DNA of 64,000 bases from Chitinophaga sp. sic0106 (GTDB taxonomy: Bacteria; Bacteroidota; Bacteroidia; Chitinophagales; Chitinophagaceae): assembly GCF_019219075.1 (NCBI RefSeq), contig NZ_JAHUWJ010000001.1:434001-498000 (forward strand), given 5' to 3'. Made by a program: the position numbers and the translations under genes. Within the stretch, counting starts at the first letter, position 1; each line of letters opens with the position of its first letter. Below are positions 26,634-35,046 of the stretch, piece after piece. The notes below the pieces were generated by a model, which was not told the origin of the DNA, did no database searches, and saw only the letters and a list, made by a program, of their open reading frames with translations.

Positions 26634-26664
26634 ACGGGTGCTATTCAGCACCCGTATTTTTTTG
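26634..26664 (+). terminator. terminator after the 70-residue gene
   Basis: Stem ACGGGTGCT/AGCACCCGT (26634-26642 with 26647-26655), ATTC loop, then A and T7. Confidence 0.92.
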
Positions 26665-26667
26665 TCC

Positions 26668-26707
26668 CAAAACAGCAAGAGGGACCAGTGCCCCTCTTGC
26701 TGTTTTG
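26668..26707. repeat. 16-bp stem-loop before recR 3' end
   Basis: CAAAACAGCAAGAGGG pairs with CCCTCTTGCTGTTTTG (26668-26683 with 26692-26707), 8-nt loop. It sits between the terminator and the end of recR and may be the leftward stop for recR. Confidence 0.7.
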
Positions 26708-26758
26708 AAAGATGCTACACCAGCGGCACTGGCATCTCCCGAAAAAAATTAATAGCAG

Positions 26759-27379
26759 TTATTTTTGCTGAACATAGCTCTCCAACGGTAACCTGTTCGA
26801 TATAGATCTCGCCAGCGTCATCTCATCCGCATACTCCAGCTCTCCACCAAACGCAATACCACGGGCAATCGTAGTAATCTTTACCGGCAAATCCTTTAAG
26901 CGCCTGCTCAGGTAATAAATGGTTGTATCGCCTTCAATAGTAGGATTCAGCGCCATAATCACCTCGGTAACCCCCTTTTGCTGTACCCGCTCCACCAGCG
27001 AATGAATATTCAGCTGCTCCGGCCCCACGCCATCCAAAGGCGAAATAATACCGCCCAATACATGGTAGAGTCCGTTATATTGCTGCGTATTTTCAATGGC
27101 CATCACATCACGGATGCTTTCTACCACACACACCACCTGTTTGTTACGGGAATGGCTGAAACAAATGCTGCAGGTATCCTCATCGGAAACGTTGTGACAA
27201 TCCTTACAAAACCTGATCTGCTCGCGCATTCTCGCAATCGAATCACTAAACTGCTGTACCTGTGCCGGCTCCTGCTTGAGCAGGTGCAGCACCAACCGCA
27301 GCGCCGTCTTTTTCCCAATGCCCGGAAGCCTGGAAAACTCATTAACCGCATTCTCTATAAGTGCAGATGAAAATACCAT
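26759..27379 (-). CDS. recR: recombination mediator RecR
   Basis: A 206-residue RecR of normal length. It has the helix-hairpin-helix Leu-Pro-Gly-Ile-Gly-Lys-Lys-Thr-Ala, a C4 zinc finger (Cys-Lys-Asp-Cys ... Cys-Ser-Ile-Cys) near 58-73, a Toprim domain beginning Val-Val-Cys-Val-Val-Glu-Ser, and the C-terminal Ile-Ala-Arg-Gly-Ile-Ala-Phe-Gly-Gly-Glu-Leu-Glu-Tyr-Ala-Asp. It works with RecO to load RecA at gaps. It follows the Ig-like lipoprotein gene by 27 bp on the same strand. Confidence 0.97.
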   Translation of the reverse strand: MVFSSALIENAVNEFSRLPGIGKKTALRLVLHLLKQEPAQVQQFSDSIARMREQIRFCKDCHNVSDEDTCSICFSHSRNKQVVCVVESIRDVMAIENTQQYNGLYHVLGGIISPLDGVGPEQLNIHSLVERVQQKGVTEVIMALNPTIEGDTTIYYLSRRLKDLPVKITTIARGIAFGGELEYADEMTLARSISNRLPLESYVQQK

Positions 27380-27406
27380 ATTACAAAGGTAGCAAATCCT
27401 GTATGC

Positions 27407-28885
27407 CTAAATTTTCAGTGTTTTTATATTGTTCCAGCCCGCCTTGAGGTTATATTTCTCCGGCAGCAGTATCACCCTTTCCGGCTGGCGCTTAGGATCG
27501 GTAAAATAACTGCCGCGATCCCACTTGCCGTTATTATTGGCGTCCAGCAACACTCTTACCGTATACTCGCCCGGCGTAATCAGCTCCTGGGTCCACTTAC
27601 CATTGACCGTAGTGCCGGAATATTTAATGGCCTTATCCTGTACCAGCTGCACCACAAAATGCATGGCCGTATCGGCAATCGCATCGCGGGTACTGTCGCT
27701 CACCACCAGGTCAGCCTTGAAAATAGAATATTCCACCAGCTTCTTTGTAACAAAATTGATGGTATCCGGCTTCAGCAAAGCCTGATTGGACGTATCTCTT
27801 ACGGCATCCTTAGGAATAATCAGCTGGTAGGTCATATTCTCCTTCCACGGATAATGCAGCACCCAGCTGGTGTTGGTACTATCCAGCGCCGAATGGTAGG
27901 CCACCTGCTCACGGGTAGAGTCCTGGAACAGCTGAATCCTGTTGCTGTCCAGCATCCGCAAAGGCTGATTGAAATCTATCCGCAAAGGCAAAGGCAATTC
28001 CTGTTTGTTGCCCTCCAGCTTGGCCGTAGCAGCCAGCTTAGGTAACTTTTTCTTCCGTTCTTCTCTTTCCTTCTCTGTTTCTTCCACCGGCTCAGGTACA
28101 TTCAGGGAATCCATGGGGTCCACCTTTTTAATTGTACTGTCGGTTTCTAAAAACAACAGCATATTCACATCGGAAATATTTTGCTCCGTAATCGTAATCG
28201 GCTTTTCTATAAAAGCGATCAGCTCCGATTCAGCGCTATACATGAGATCTTTATCTTCTTCCTTAATAGCAAATATTTTGTAAGTACCCGGTGCCAGGTT
28301 CTTGAAACGGAAAGTGCCGTCGCTCTTACTTTTGGCGTAATACAATGGCTTTTCCTTGCTCACAATGGAATCCGGACTATCGCCCTGGTACAGGAGCACA
28401 GACACGCTGCTGTCCAGTGTACCATTTTCAGCGTTGATAATGCGTCCCATAATCTGCAGGCTATCCAGGTAATCGCCGGTGGACACCACATACTGAAAAT
28501 CCGGAATCGGGTTGCGCTCATTAATATCCCGCACGCCGTCCGCAAAGTTGAAGGTATAGGTAGTATTAGGTTTCAGTGTATCCTTAAACGTGATGGTCAC
28601 AGTTCTCAACTTGGCCGTAGCTATTGGCTGGCGCTTCAGGGTAGGGGATACGATCAGCTTATCATTAATGTTATCCAGCTCCACATACTCGTCAAATGAA
28701 AACTGAATTTTCTGCCCCTTGAAGTGCAGGGTTGAATCCGCAGGGCGCGCCTGCAGTAATACCGGAGGCAAGGTGTCCCTCGGACCACCACCCGGCGGTA
28801 CTATGTTGGCACAGCGTGAAAAAAAGATAATCGCTACCGGTATCAATATCAGCCAGAAAGTCCAGCTCCTGAATTGTTGATTCAT
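27407..28885 (-). CDS. Ig-like (Big_5) domain lipoprotein
   Basis: A 492-residue envelope protein. I start at ATG 28885 (Met-Asn-Gln-Gln-Phe-Arg); a TTG 21 bp upstream is an artefact. A hydrophobic N-terminus is followed by Phe-Phe-Ser-Arg-Cys-Ala, a possible lipid anchor, then Pro-Pro-Gly-Gly-Gly-Pro-Arg-Asp-Thr-Leu-Pro-Pro, a phrase common in Bacteroidota Ig-like/SbsA-type proteins. Residues 35-140 form a Big_5 domain (Phe-Asp-Glu-Tyr-Val, Thr-Thr-Tyr-Thr-Phe-Asn-Phe), then a carboxypeptidase-regulatory-like domain and a second Big_5. Role unknown, probably structural or surface. A TAAGTTTG box (28904-28911) precedes it. Confidence 0.85.
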   Translation of the reverse strand: MNQQFRSWTFWLILIPVAIIFFSRCANIVPPGGGPRDTLPPVLLQARPADSTLHFKGQKIQFSFDEYVELDNINDKLIVSPTLKRQPIATAKLRTVTITFKDTLKPNTTYTFNFADGVRDINERNPIPDFQYVVSTGDYLDSLQIMGRIINAENGTLDSSVSVLLYQGDSPDSIVSKEKPLYYAKSKSDGTFRFKNLAPGTYKIFAIKEEDKDLMYSAESELIAFIEKPITITEQNISDVNMLLFLETDSTIKKVDPMDSLNVPEPVEETEKEREERKKKLPKLAATAKLEGNKQELPLPLRIDFNQPLRMLDSNRIQLFQDSTREQVAYHSALDSTNTSWVLHYPWKENMTYQLIIPKDAVRDTSNQALLKPDTINFVTKKLVEYSIFKADLVVSDSTRDAIADTAMHFVVQLVQDKAIKYSGTTVNGKWTQELITPGEYTVRVLLDANNNGKWDRGSYFTDPKRQPERVILLPEKYNLKAGWNNIKTLKI

Positions 28886-28903
28886 GAATGTTAGAATATT
28901 TGG

Positions 28904-28911
28904 CAAACTTA
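28904..28911 (-). promoter_or_regulatory. -7 box for the Ig-like lipoprotein-recR unit
   Basis: TAAGTTTG on the minus strand, exact TAnnTTTG, 18 bp before the ATG at 28885. This supports that ATG rather than the TTG inside the box. Confidence 0.5.
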
Positions 28912-29031
28912 CGAAATGACGCGAAAGCGGTGATTATATTTCAGGTTCTTCTTCCAGGGGACCCAAAGAAATGTATAACTTATTGTCTTTCAAAAAAATA
29001 CAATAGGCCTGTGAAAAATACATTAACTTAA

Positions 29032-29520
29032 ATGAAATTAAGTCGATCACTCATGGGTGCAGTTTATTCCCTTTCACGTACACAAACCATTCCGGCCTCC
29101 CTGGAGGCGGTGTGGGACTACTTTTCAGCTCCCGGCAACCTGGTGTCCATCACGCCTTCCTATATGCGTTTCCGTGTTACCTCCGCACCGTACAATGGCA
29201 GCATTTATCCCGGCCAGATCATTACCTACAAAGTAAGTCCGGTCATGGGCATCCCCCTGACCTGGGTAACAGAAATTACCCATGTAAGTCCGCAAAGGTT
29301 TTTTGTAGATGAGCAGCGTAAAGGGCCCTACCGCATGTGGCACCACGAACATCATTTTGAAGCGATACCGGGTGGAGTGATCATGCGCGACCTGGTACAT
29401 TACGAATTGCCGCTGGGAGTGTTGGGAACACTTGCCCATGGCTTGTTTGTAAAGAAACAACTGGAGGAGCTGTTTCTTTACAGAACGGCCAGAGTCACGG
29501 AAGTTTTTGGGGAGATGTAA
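29032..29520 (+). CDS. SRPBCC (polyketide cyclase/START-like) family protein
   Basis: A 162-residue ligand-binding fold protein. Near the start it reads Thr-Ile-Pro-Ala-Ser-Leu-Glu-Ala-Val-Trp-Asp-Tyr-Phe-Ser, the usual opening of this family, then Pro-Gly-Asn-Leu. His-His-Glu-His-His-Phe near 103-108 and Asp-Leu-Val-His-Tyr-Glu-Leu-Pro follow. Homologs are small cell-division-inhibitor-like or ligand-binding proteins without known substrate. An in-frame ATG at 29053 could be the true start. It converges on a lipoprotein gene with only 3 bp between stops. Confidence 0.85.
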   Translation: MKLSRSLMGAVYSLSRTQTIPASLEAVWDYFSAPGNLVSITPSYMRFRVTSAPYNGSIYPGQIITYKVSPVMGIPLTWVTEITHVSPQRFFVDEQRKGPYRMWHHEHHFEAIPGGVIMRDLVHYELPLGVLGTLAHGLFVKKQLEELFLYRTARVTEVFGEM

Positions 29521-29523
29521 GGG

Positions 29524-30048
29524 CTACTCTTTTTCAGTGACGGTGGTAACCAGGTTGCTGCCGTTATAGAGGCGGATCGCCGTTTTTCCCGTTTTGGGAA
29601 TGCTACCCAGCCAGAGCGGAACAATAGCGGCGGAACCTTTCTCCGCATTGGCGGCAGCTGAAAAGTGCAACGCTGCATTGTTGGTATTGGTGTTAAGTGT
29701 AGCTGAATCCAGGGATACCTGCGTACCATAGTAAGTAGCCGGCATAGATGCAGCTATAACCACACTGGTGCCGAAGTCGGGAGCTACCACATTGTCCGTC
29801 ATAGTTCTTGCCACGCCAAACAAACTGTCAAAACTTTGCTGGTTGTCGATTACCCAAAAGGTAAGACTATCGCTGACCTTCACTGTATTCTTTACAAAAA
29901 ATCCCGACAGTGGTTTTACGTCCAGTTGTGTAATCGGGTCAGGAGTGGTAGCAACCGTGCTGTCCATATCTTCTGTATGTTGCTGCGGATTATTCTGACA
30001 GGAGATCGCTAAGATCAGCATTGCAGCAGGAATAAAGGTTTTAAGCAT
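29524..30048 (-). CDS. lipoprotein, hypothetical
   Basis: A 174-residue lipoprotein with lipobox Leu-Ala-Ile-Ser-Cys (Cys17) and a Gln/Asn/Thr/Asp-rich linker. The body is beta-rich with Gln-Ser-Phe-Asp-Ser-Leu-Phe and Thr-Ser-Val-Val-Ile-Ala-Ala segments that loosely recall PrcB-like proteins, a weak guess. It lies 18 bp downstream of the LpxR-like gene on the same strand, suggesting co-transcription. Confidence 0.7.
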   Translation of the reverse strand: MLKTFIPAAMLILAISCQNNPQQHTEDMDSTVATTPDPITQLDVKPLSGFFVKNTVKVSDSLTFWVIDNQQSFDSLFGVARTMTDNVVAPDFGTSVVIAASMPATYYGTQVSLDSATLNTNTNNAALHFSAAANAEKGSAAIVPLWLGSIPKTGKTAIRLYNGSNLVTTVTEKE

Positions 30049-30066
30049 AATCAGTAGTTTTTCGGA

Positions 30067-31080
30067 TTATTGAACAGGCGGCGGTACCGGTGCCTTCGAT
30101 AAGGAGATCAGCAGGGAAATGTTGCCCACACTGTGTTTGCCGGTACCACTCATCCAGGCAGATCTGGTTTGCTGGGTGTAGATGACGGAGCATCTGTTAA
30201 AGCCAAAGCCCACGCCATAGTCTATTCCCACGGTGAAATGTTTCATGTGCGTCACCTGCTGGCCGGACTGGTCTATAAAATCTTCATTGCGCCATTTGAA
30301 GATACCTCCTTGCAGCAGCGCATTGTAATATACGATATTAAACATCGGGTTACCGAAGGCATACGCCTGGAATTTGTTCCTGGTAGCGATTTTCAGGTCC
30401 CTGTTGCCAAACCAGGAATTGAATTTTCCTACTCTGATGTTTGTTTTCGCCTGCATGGAAGCCACCATGGTACCCGCCTGCGCTGAGGCGCTACCTACTA
30501 TTTCAAGGAATGGCTTAGGCGCATACAGCATTTTCTCATAAGTGAAATTATAGTTCAGCAGCGGTGCATTTGGCACCTGGTGCTGCCAGCCATTGGGCTT
30601 TTGGTAATGGATGAGGTTATGGAAAAAAGTCTGTGTTTCCTCTGCAAATGCCCACGGGCCCATTACGCCAAACAGGAGTTCCGAGTGCAGGCTATACCGT
30701 TTTTCCGGATTGTAAGAGGTAAGCTCGTGGCGGGCAAACAGGGCTCCGGCGTAGTAAAAGTCATCCGGAATAAAAGTCGAATCACTGATGATATTCGGGG
30801 TGATCATAATCTGCATCAGGTTCCATTCCCACACATTAATAGCCTGCTTGCCCGCTTTAGGCATGATCCACTTATCCAAAAACCGGCTTGGCTTATTTTT
30901 CATATAGCGGTAACCGATAAGTGTGCCGTTGCTGTAGGCTCGGTCGGTACCCTTGCCCCAGATGTTGAAAAAGTCATCATCTTCGTATATCCGTAGGAGT
31001 CGGGTCGCGTTTTGGGTAATCTGAGCCAGTGCCATAGCCGGGATGCCCATCAATAGGATCAATAGTAGCGTTATTTTCAT
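30067..31080 (-). CDS. outer-membrane lipid A deacylase, LpxR family
   Basis: A 337-residue outer-membrane protein. The true start is the ATG at 31080 (Met-Lys-Ile-Thr-Leu-Leu), giving a signal peptide ending Ala-Leu-Ala-Gln; the same frame runs 133 residues further upstream into the neighbouring gene and is not protein there. The motif Gly-Thr-Asp-Arg-Ala-Tyr-Ser-Asn-Gly-Thr resembles the Thr-Asp-x-x-Tyr-Thr/Ser-Asn-Gly signature of LpxR, a 12-stranded barrel that removes 3'-acyloxyacyl chains from lipid A. Repeated aromatic-ended strands follow. Enzyme activity here is inferred from the family. Confidence 0.8.
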   Translation of the reverse strand: MKITLLLILLMGIPAMALAQITQNATRLLRIYEDDDFFNIWGKGTDRAYSNGTLIGYRYMKNKPSRFLDKWIMPKAGKQAINVWEWNLMQIMITPNIISDSTFIPDDFYYAGALFARHELTSYNPEKRYSLHSELLFGVMGPWAFAEETQTFFHNLIHYQKPNGWQHQVPNAPLLNYNFTYEKMLYAPKPFLEIVGSASAQAGTMVASMQAKTNIRVGKFNSWFGNRDLKIATRNKFQAYAFGNPMFNIVYYNALLQGGIFKWRNEDFIDQSGQQVTHMKHFTVGIDYGVGFGFNRCSVIYTQQTRSAWMSGTGKHSVGNISLLISLSKAPVPPPVQ

Positions 31081-31145
31081 TCCGTAGATATTATTCCTCT
31101 CGGATAATAACCATCTATTGTTACCCATTGTTGAGCCGGTGCCGG

Positions 31146-32417
31146 CTAAAAAATCTTGAAGATATCGAACGCATCGCGGGATAGCTGTTCCCGGTGGTCC
31201 GGGTGTGCAATATTTATCAGCTCCTGCGCTCTTTGCTTCAGGTTTTTTCCCTGCAGGCAGGCGATACCGAATTCCGTTACCACGTAGTGCACGTGTGCCC
31301 TGGTGGTTACTACGCTGGCGCCGGGTTGTAGCCTGGATACTATGCGGGAGATGCCTTTGGACGTAGCTGAAGGAATTGCGATAATCGGTTTGCCGCCTTG
31401 CGACAGGGCTGCGCCGCGCATGAAGTCCATTTGTCCACCTACGCCGCTGTACTGCCTGATGCCGATGGAGTCTGCACAAACCTGCCCGAAAATATCAATT
31501 TCGATAGCGCTGTTAATGGCCGTTACCTTTGGATTTTTGCGGATGTTAGTGGGATTGTTGACGTACTCCACGTCCAGCAGTCGCACGATGAGGTTATTAT
31601 CCATGAAGTCGTACAGCCGGCGGGAGCCGATGGCAAAGCTGGATATCAGCAGCCCTGGCTGTATGGCTTTTTTGCGTCCGGTGATCACTCCTTTTTCCAC
31701 CAGGTCGATGATGCCATCTGAAAACATTTCCGTATGAATACCGAGGTCTTTATGGGTATCCAGGCATTTGAGTACCGCGTTGGGAATGCCGCCGATGCCC
31801 ATTTGCAGGGTGGCGCCATCGTCGATAAGAGAGGCCACATGTTGTCCTATGGATAGTTCTGCCGGGCTGGGTGCATTGATTTGTTGTTCGTAGATGGGGT
31901 AGTCTGCTTCCACAGCAGCATTGATACGGGAGATGTGAATGACGCCATCACCGAGGACCCGCGGCATGGAGGGGTTGATCTCAGCAATGATCACGGGAGC
32001 CAGTTCAATCGCCGACCGGCTTACGTCGCATGACACGCCCAGGGTGCAGTACCCGTTTTTATCAGGCGGCGAAACGGTGATCAGCGCTACGTCTATGGGA
32101 TGTTCCATGGAGCGGAAGTATTTGGGGATTTCGCTGAGGAACATGGGGACGTAGTTAGCGCGACCCTCATTCACTGCTTTACGGACGTTTTTGCCCACGA
32201 AGAAAGTATCAACCTGGAAGGAATTGACATGTTCCACGTCGGCATAGGGTGCATCCCATTCCGTGTGAATGCTGACCAGTCTTACATTCTGTAGTTCATG
32301 ACTCCGGTGCGCCATTTCTTTTACGAGTAATTTGGGAGTGGCTGCTGCGGTATGAATAAAAACGGTGTTGTTGGATTGTATGAGCTTTACAGCTTCTGCA
32401 GCGGATGTGTAGGGCAT
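31146..32417 (-). CDS. acetyl-CoA hydrolase/transferase family protein
   Basis: A 423-residue CoA-transferase of the Cat1/4-hydroxybutyrate CoA-transferase type. It shows Gly-Ile-Gly-Gly-Ile-Pro-Asn-Ala-Val near 216-224 and the catalytic Glu in His-Thr-Glu-Met-Phe-Ser-Asp-Gly near 239-246, with Pro-Pro-Asp-Lys-Asn-Gly-Tyr-Cys in the N-terminal half. It should move CoA between acetyl-CoA and a carboxylate; the partner acid is not known. The LpxR-like gene follows 65 bp downstream, but the functions are unrelated. Confidence 0.9.
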   Translation of the reverse strand: MPYTSAAEAVKLIQSNNTVFIHTAAATPKLLVKEMAHRSHELQNVRLVSIHTEWDAPYADVEHVNSFQVDTFFVGKNVRKAVNEGRANYVPMFLSEIPKYFRSMEHPIDVALITVSPPDKNGYCTLGVSCDVSRSAIELAPVIIAEINPSMPRVLGDGVIHISRINAAVEADYPIYEQQINAPSPAELSIGQHVASLIDDGATLQMGIGGIPNAVLKCLDTHKDLGIHTEMFSDGIIDLVEKGVITGRKKAIQPGLLISSFAIGSRRLYDFMDNNLIVRLLDVEYVNNPTNIRKNPKVTAINSAIEIDIFGQVCADSIGIRQYSGVGGQMDFMRGAALSQGGKPIIAIPSATSKGISRIVSRLQPGASVVTTRAHVHYVVTEFGIACLQGKNLKQRAQELINIAHPDHREQLSRDAFDIFKIF

Positions 32418-32710
32418 ATGTTCGGATTTTACCAGGCTAATTTATTGTGTCCGCGGTTGCTGAAAAATGAGCAATGTCATATCTGTGCAGCGGGCATCCT
32501 ATTTTGGAGATAGGAACAAGTAATAACAGGTAATTGTTGGCTATTGGAGCGGTTGTCATTTTTTTGTTAGGAGAGATGTAATGCCATACATTGAAAAATG
32601 GATAATATAATGAAAATGGCTACCCTGGCGGATTTCAAAAATGCAGTTGTCCATTCTAGCTGTAGGTGTGTATAAATTTTGCGGACACAACAGCATCAAA
32701 TCCTTTTAGA

Positions 32711-33262
32711 ATGTCATATTTTAGCAATCTAAACCGGTACTACAATTCATTGCGGAGAGACCTGGCACATATAAGTGAGCAAGCGCTGATAGATAGGCTT
32801 ATTTTGGAGGACCTTGCAGCCAGGGAATTTCTTTATGACCGATATGCAGGCGCATTGTATGGTGTAGTACTCCAGTTGGTTCCTGTAAAAGATAGAGCCA
32901 ATGATGTGATGGTCCGGGTGTTTACCTGGGTATATCAAAATATCAACAGTTTTAAGACCTCCGGATATAAAACGCTATTCGCCTGGTTATTGCGCAAAAC
33001 AAGAGAAATGGCTATCAGGGAGGCTATACCGGAAGGATCGCTGATCGGCGCCGAGTTAGTCAGAAACGAAGAAGGAGTGTTACAACGATTTTATGTAGGG
33101 TTACCCACCGCAGAGCAACAGGTTTTCCGGTTGTGTTATTTCAGAGGATTATCAACAACAACGATAGCCCGTATGATGGCGATATCAGAAGGGCAGGTAA
33201 ATGAAATATTGGAAGCTGCCATGAAGGCTTTCAGAAAATTCTTATCAAACACTTGGAACTAA
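32711..33262 (+). CDS. divergent RNA polymerase sigma-70-like (ECF type) factor
   Basis: A 183-residue protein; I start at ATG 32711 instead of the GTG 45 bp earlier. It has a region-2-like part (Glu-Phe-Leu-Tyr-Asp-Arg-Tyr-Ala, then Asp-Val-Met-Val-Arg-Val-Phe-Thr-Trp-Val) and a region-4 helix-turn-helix (Leu-Pro-Thr-Ala-Glu-Gln-Gln-Val-Phe-Arg-Leu-Cys-Tyr-Phe-Arg-Gly-Leu-Ser). Region 2 is degenerate, so it may be a diverged ECF factor. The anti-sigma-like gene overlaps its last 10 bp, pointing to translational coupling. Confidence 0.8.
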   Translation: MSYFSNLNRYYNSLRRDLAHISEQALIDRLILEDLAAREFLYDRYAGALYGVVLQLVPVKDRANDVMVRVFTWVYQNINSFKTSGYKTLFAWLLRKTREMAIREAIPEGSLIGAELVRNEEGVLQRFYVGLPTAEQQVFRLCYFRGLSTTTIARMMAISEGQVNEILEAAMKAFRKFLSNTWN

Positions 33263-33747
33263 AGTTTTACATAGAAAGCGGGATCATTGAATCCTACGTC
33301 TTAGGACTCGTATCGGAGGCTGAAGCAGAAGAGTTTCAGCTGATGAGAAAGCTTTATCCTGAGCTCGAAACCGAAATCGAAATGGTGGAGCGCAGGATAG
33401 AAAGAGCAGCCTTCGACGAAGCGGTATTACCTCCGGCAGAGGTAAAGGGCCGCGTTATGCAAAGCTTCCGTTGGGAAGCCAATGGTGCTGGTGCCGGCTT
33501 TGGCGGCGCTACCGCAGAACCTCCACCGAACTATACCTTCATCAATATCCAGCCTAAAGAAGGCGACCAGATAACGGTCCATAAAAACTGGCGGCTGTTC
33601 TTCATTTTCGTGGTACTACTGGCAAAAATCCTGTTGTTTTTTGCCATTTTCTATTTCCTGAAATATGCGCAGGTAAAGGAAGAACAGAAAAAAACCGGTT
33701 TGTATTATCATCCCTCCTCCATTACTATCTCCCAGGCTTCGAAATAG
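33253..33747 (+). CDS. membrane anti-sigma-like protein (TTG start)
   Basis: A 164-residue protein with an N-terminal Tyr-Ile-Glu-Ser-Gly-Ile-Ile-Glu-Ser-Tyr-Val-Leu-Gly-Leu segment and an acidic helical domain typical of Bacteroidota anti-sigma factors (RskA-like), then one transmembrane helix at about 114-137 and a short outer part. It opens at TTG inside the sigma gene; the next in-frame ATG is at codon 31, past the conserved start, so TTG is needed. It should hold the 32711 sigma at the membrane. No zinc ligands are present. Confidence 0.75.
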   Translation: MELKFYIESGIIESYVLGLVSEAEAEEFQLMRKLYPELETEIEMVERRIERAAFDEAVLPPAEVKGRVMQSFRWEANGAGAGFGGATAEPPPNYTFINIQPKEGDQITVHKNWRLFFIFVVLLAKILLFFAIFYFLKYAQVKEEQKKTGLYYHPSSITISQASK

Positions 33748-33850
33748 CTGAAATTTTTTTTTCAGTTTGAGAATCCAGTTACCATTAAAAGACGTAAGTA
33801 TTATTACTAATATATTTATTAGTTAGCTTGACGGACTTATATTATAAATC

Positions 33851-34318
33851 TTGAATATTAAGGAATATATCGACAGTGGTATCATTGAGCGGTGCCTGCT
33901 TGGGTTGGCGACTCCCGAACAGGAGGCCGAACTCCGCTACCTGCGGGAAATATACCCGGTCCTTCGCCTGGAAGCGGAGGCGGTAGAGCTACGCCTGGAA
34001 GCAATAGTATTCGAGGAAGCCGTTAAGCCGCCGCCAGCAATCAAAACAAGGGTACTGGATGAGATCCGGGAAACGTTTACCCATCAGCCTTATAACGGTG
34101 GTAACTATACGAATAACAACAACGATACGTATATCCACCTCACCCCGGGATGGAAAAGAAAGATAACCGTCAGCATCTGGTGGAGATGTGGCTTTATTGC
34201 CATGTTTGTGGCTACCATGGCGCTGGCCGCCTCTACCTGGTACCTCTACAACCAGGTGCAACGCTTGCAGGATGTAATCTTCCACAACCATTATCCTTCC
34301 GCACCAGCCTCCCGCTGA
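33851..34318 (+). CDS. second membrane anti-sigma-like protein (TTG start)
   Basis: A 155-residue paralog of the preceding product. The first residues align column for column (Lys-x-Tyr-Ile-x-Ser-Gly-Ile-Ile-Glu), with TTG as first codon in both; no ATG occurs before the transmembrane helix (about 108-131). A Thr/Asn-rich linker follows the helical domain. There is no sigma gene of its own. A 103-bp gap with a CTAATA/TATTAG dyad separates it from its paralog. Confidence 0.72.
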   Translation: MNIKEYIDSGIIERCLLGLATPEQEAELRYLREIYPVLRLEAEAVELRLEAIVFEEAVKPPPAIKTRVLDEIRETFTHQPYNGGNYTNNNNDTYIHLTPGWKRKITVSIWWRCGFIAMFVATMALAASTWYLYNQVQRLQDVIFHNHYPSAPASR

Positions 34319-34447
34319 TACATTACATTTTCATTTGGTACGTTTATTGCAAATGCTGAAATTGCCGGCGATTTCAACGGGTTAAACCTTATAGGGACAC
34401 CGTATGTTGTATCACAAGAGCATTTAAAATAAACAAATACACTCTCC

Positions 34448-34939
34448 ATGAAAAATTTATCATTTGCTGCTGTACTGCTCGCAATGATCGCTATTATCGG
34501 ATCTGCTTGCACTCCTAAACAAGGCGTAACCACCGACATTAACAAAGCTGCTGTAAAAGGTAACTGGGTACTGACCGATGTTAAATATGAAGGGATTCCT
34601 GACAACGCCAAAGTAACCGTTTTCGACCAGGCAGAGGCTAAATGTTTCATCGGAAGCCAGTGGGTATTGCCAGATAACGCCGCCATGGGTTCATACACCC
34701 TCAGCGCCAACGATAACGCCTGCGCACCCGCTTCCCAGAAAATCGTATGGTCCATCTTCAAAGGTGCCAACGGTATGCAGTTCCAGTTCAAAAAACTCTA
34801 CTCCGGCGAAAAAGCTAAAAACGTAACCGATGGCTATCGTGTAGATATCCTGGGCGCCGGCAGCACCATGACCTGGAGAGCAAACGTAAACTTTGAGGGC
34901 AACAACGCCGCCATTATCTACACTTTACAGCGCCAGTAA
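34448..34939 (+). CDS. lipocalin-like lipoprotein
   Basis: A 163-residue lipoprotein with lipobox Ile-Gly-Ser-Ala-Cys (Cys21). The mature part starts Val-Lys-Gly-Asn-Trp-Val-Leu-Thr-Asp-Val, the Gly-x-Trp motif of lipocalin-like Bacteroidota proteins, and is otherwise beta-rich with two further cysteines. It may bind a small hydrophobic ligand; none is known. It is a single-gene unit with its own terminator at 34964. Confidence 0.82.
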   Translation: MKNLSFAAVLLAMIAIIGSACTPKQGVTTDINKAAVKGNWVLTDVKYEGIPDNAKVTVFDQAEAKCFIGSQWVLPDNAAMGSYTLSANDNACAPASQKIVWSIFKGANGMQFQFKKLYSGEKAKNVTDGYRVDILGAGSTMTWRANVNFEGNNAAIIYTLQRQ

Positions 34940-34963
34940 TCTGATACCTACATATTTCGTATA

Positions 34964-34996
34964 GCCGTTCCGATTATAACCGGAACGGCTTTTTTT
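34964..34996 (+). terminator. terminator after lipocalin-like gene
   Basis: Stem GCCGTTCCG/CGGAACGGC (34964-34972 with 34981-34989), 8-nt loop, then T7. Confidence 0.93.
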
Positions 34997-35046
34997 ATGC
35001 GGACTAGAAATAGTATATTCGGTTAGCAGTAAAACCGGCATTTTAT

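Noticed and set aside
31081..31479. 133-residue N-terminal extension of the LpxR-like frame
   Set aside because: It is Arg/His/Gln-rich, runs into the CoA-transferase gene in another frame, and a clean signal peptide begins at the ATG at 31080.
32666..32710. GTG start for the first sigma-like gene
   Set aside because: The extra 15 residues do not resemble sigma factors, and an ATG lies at 32711.
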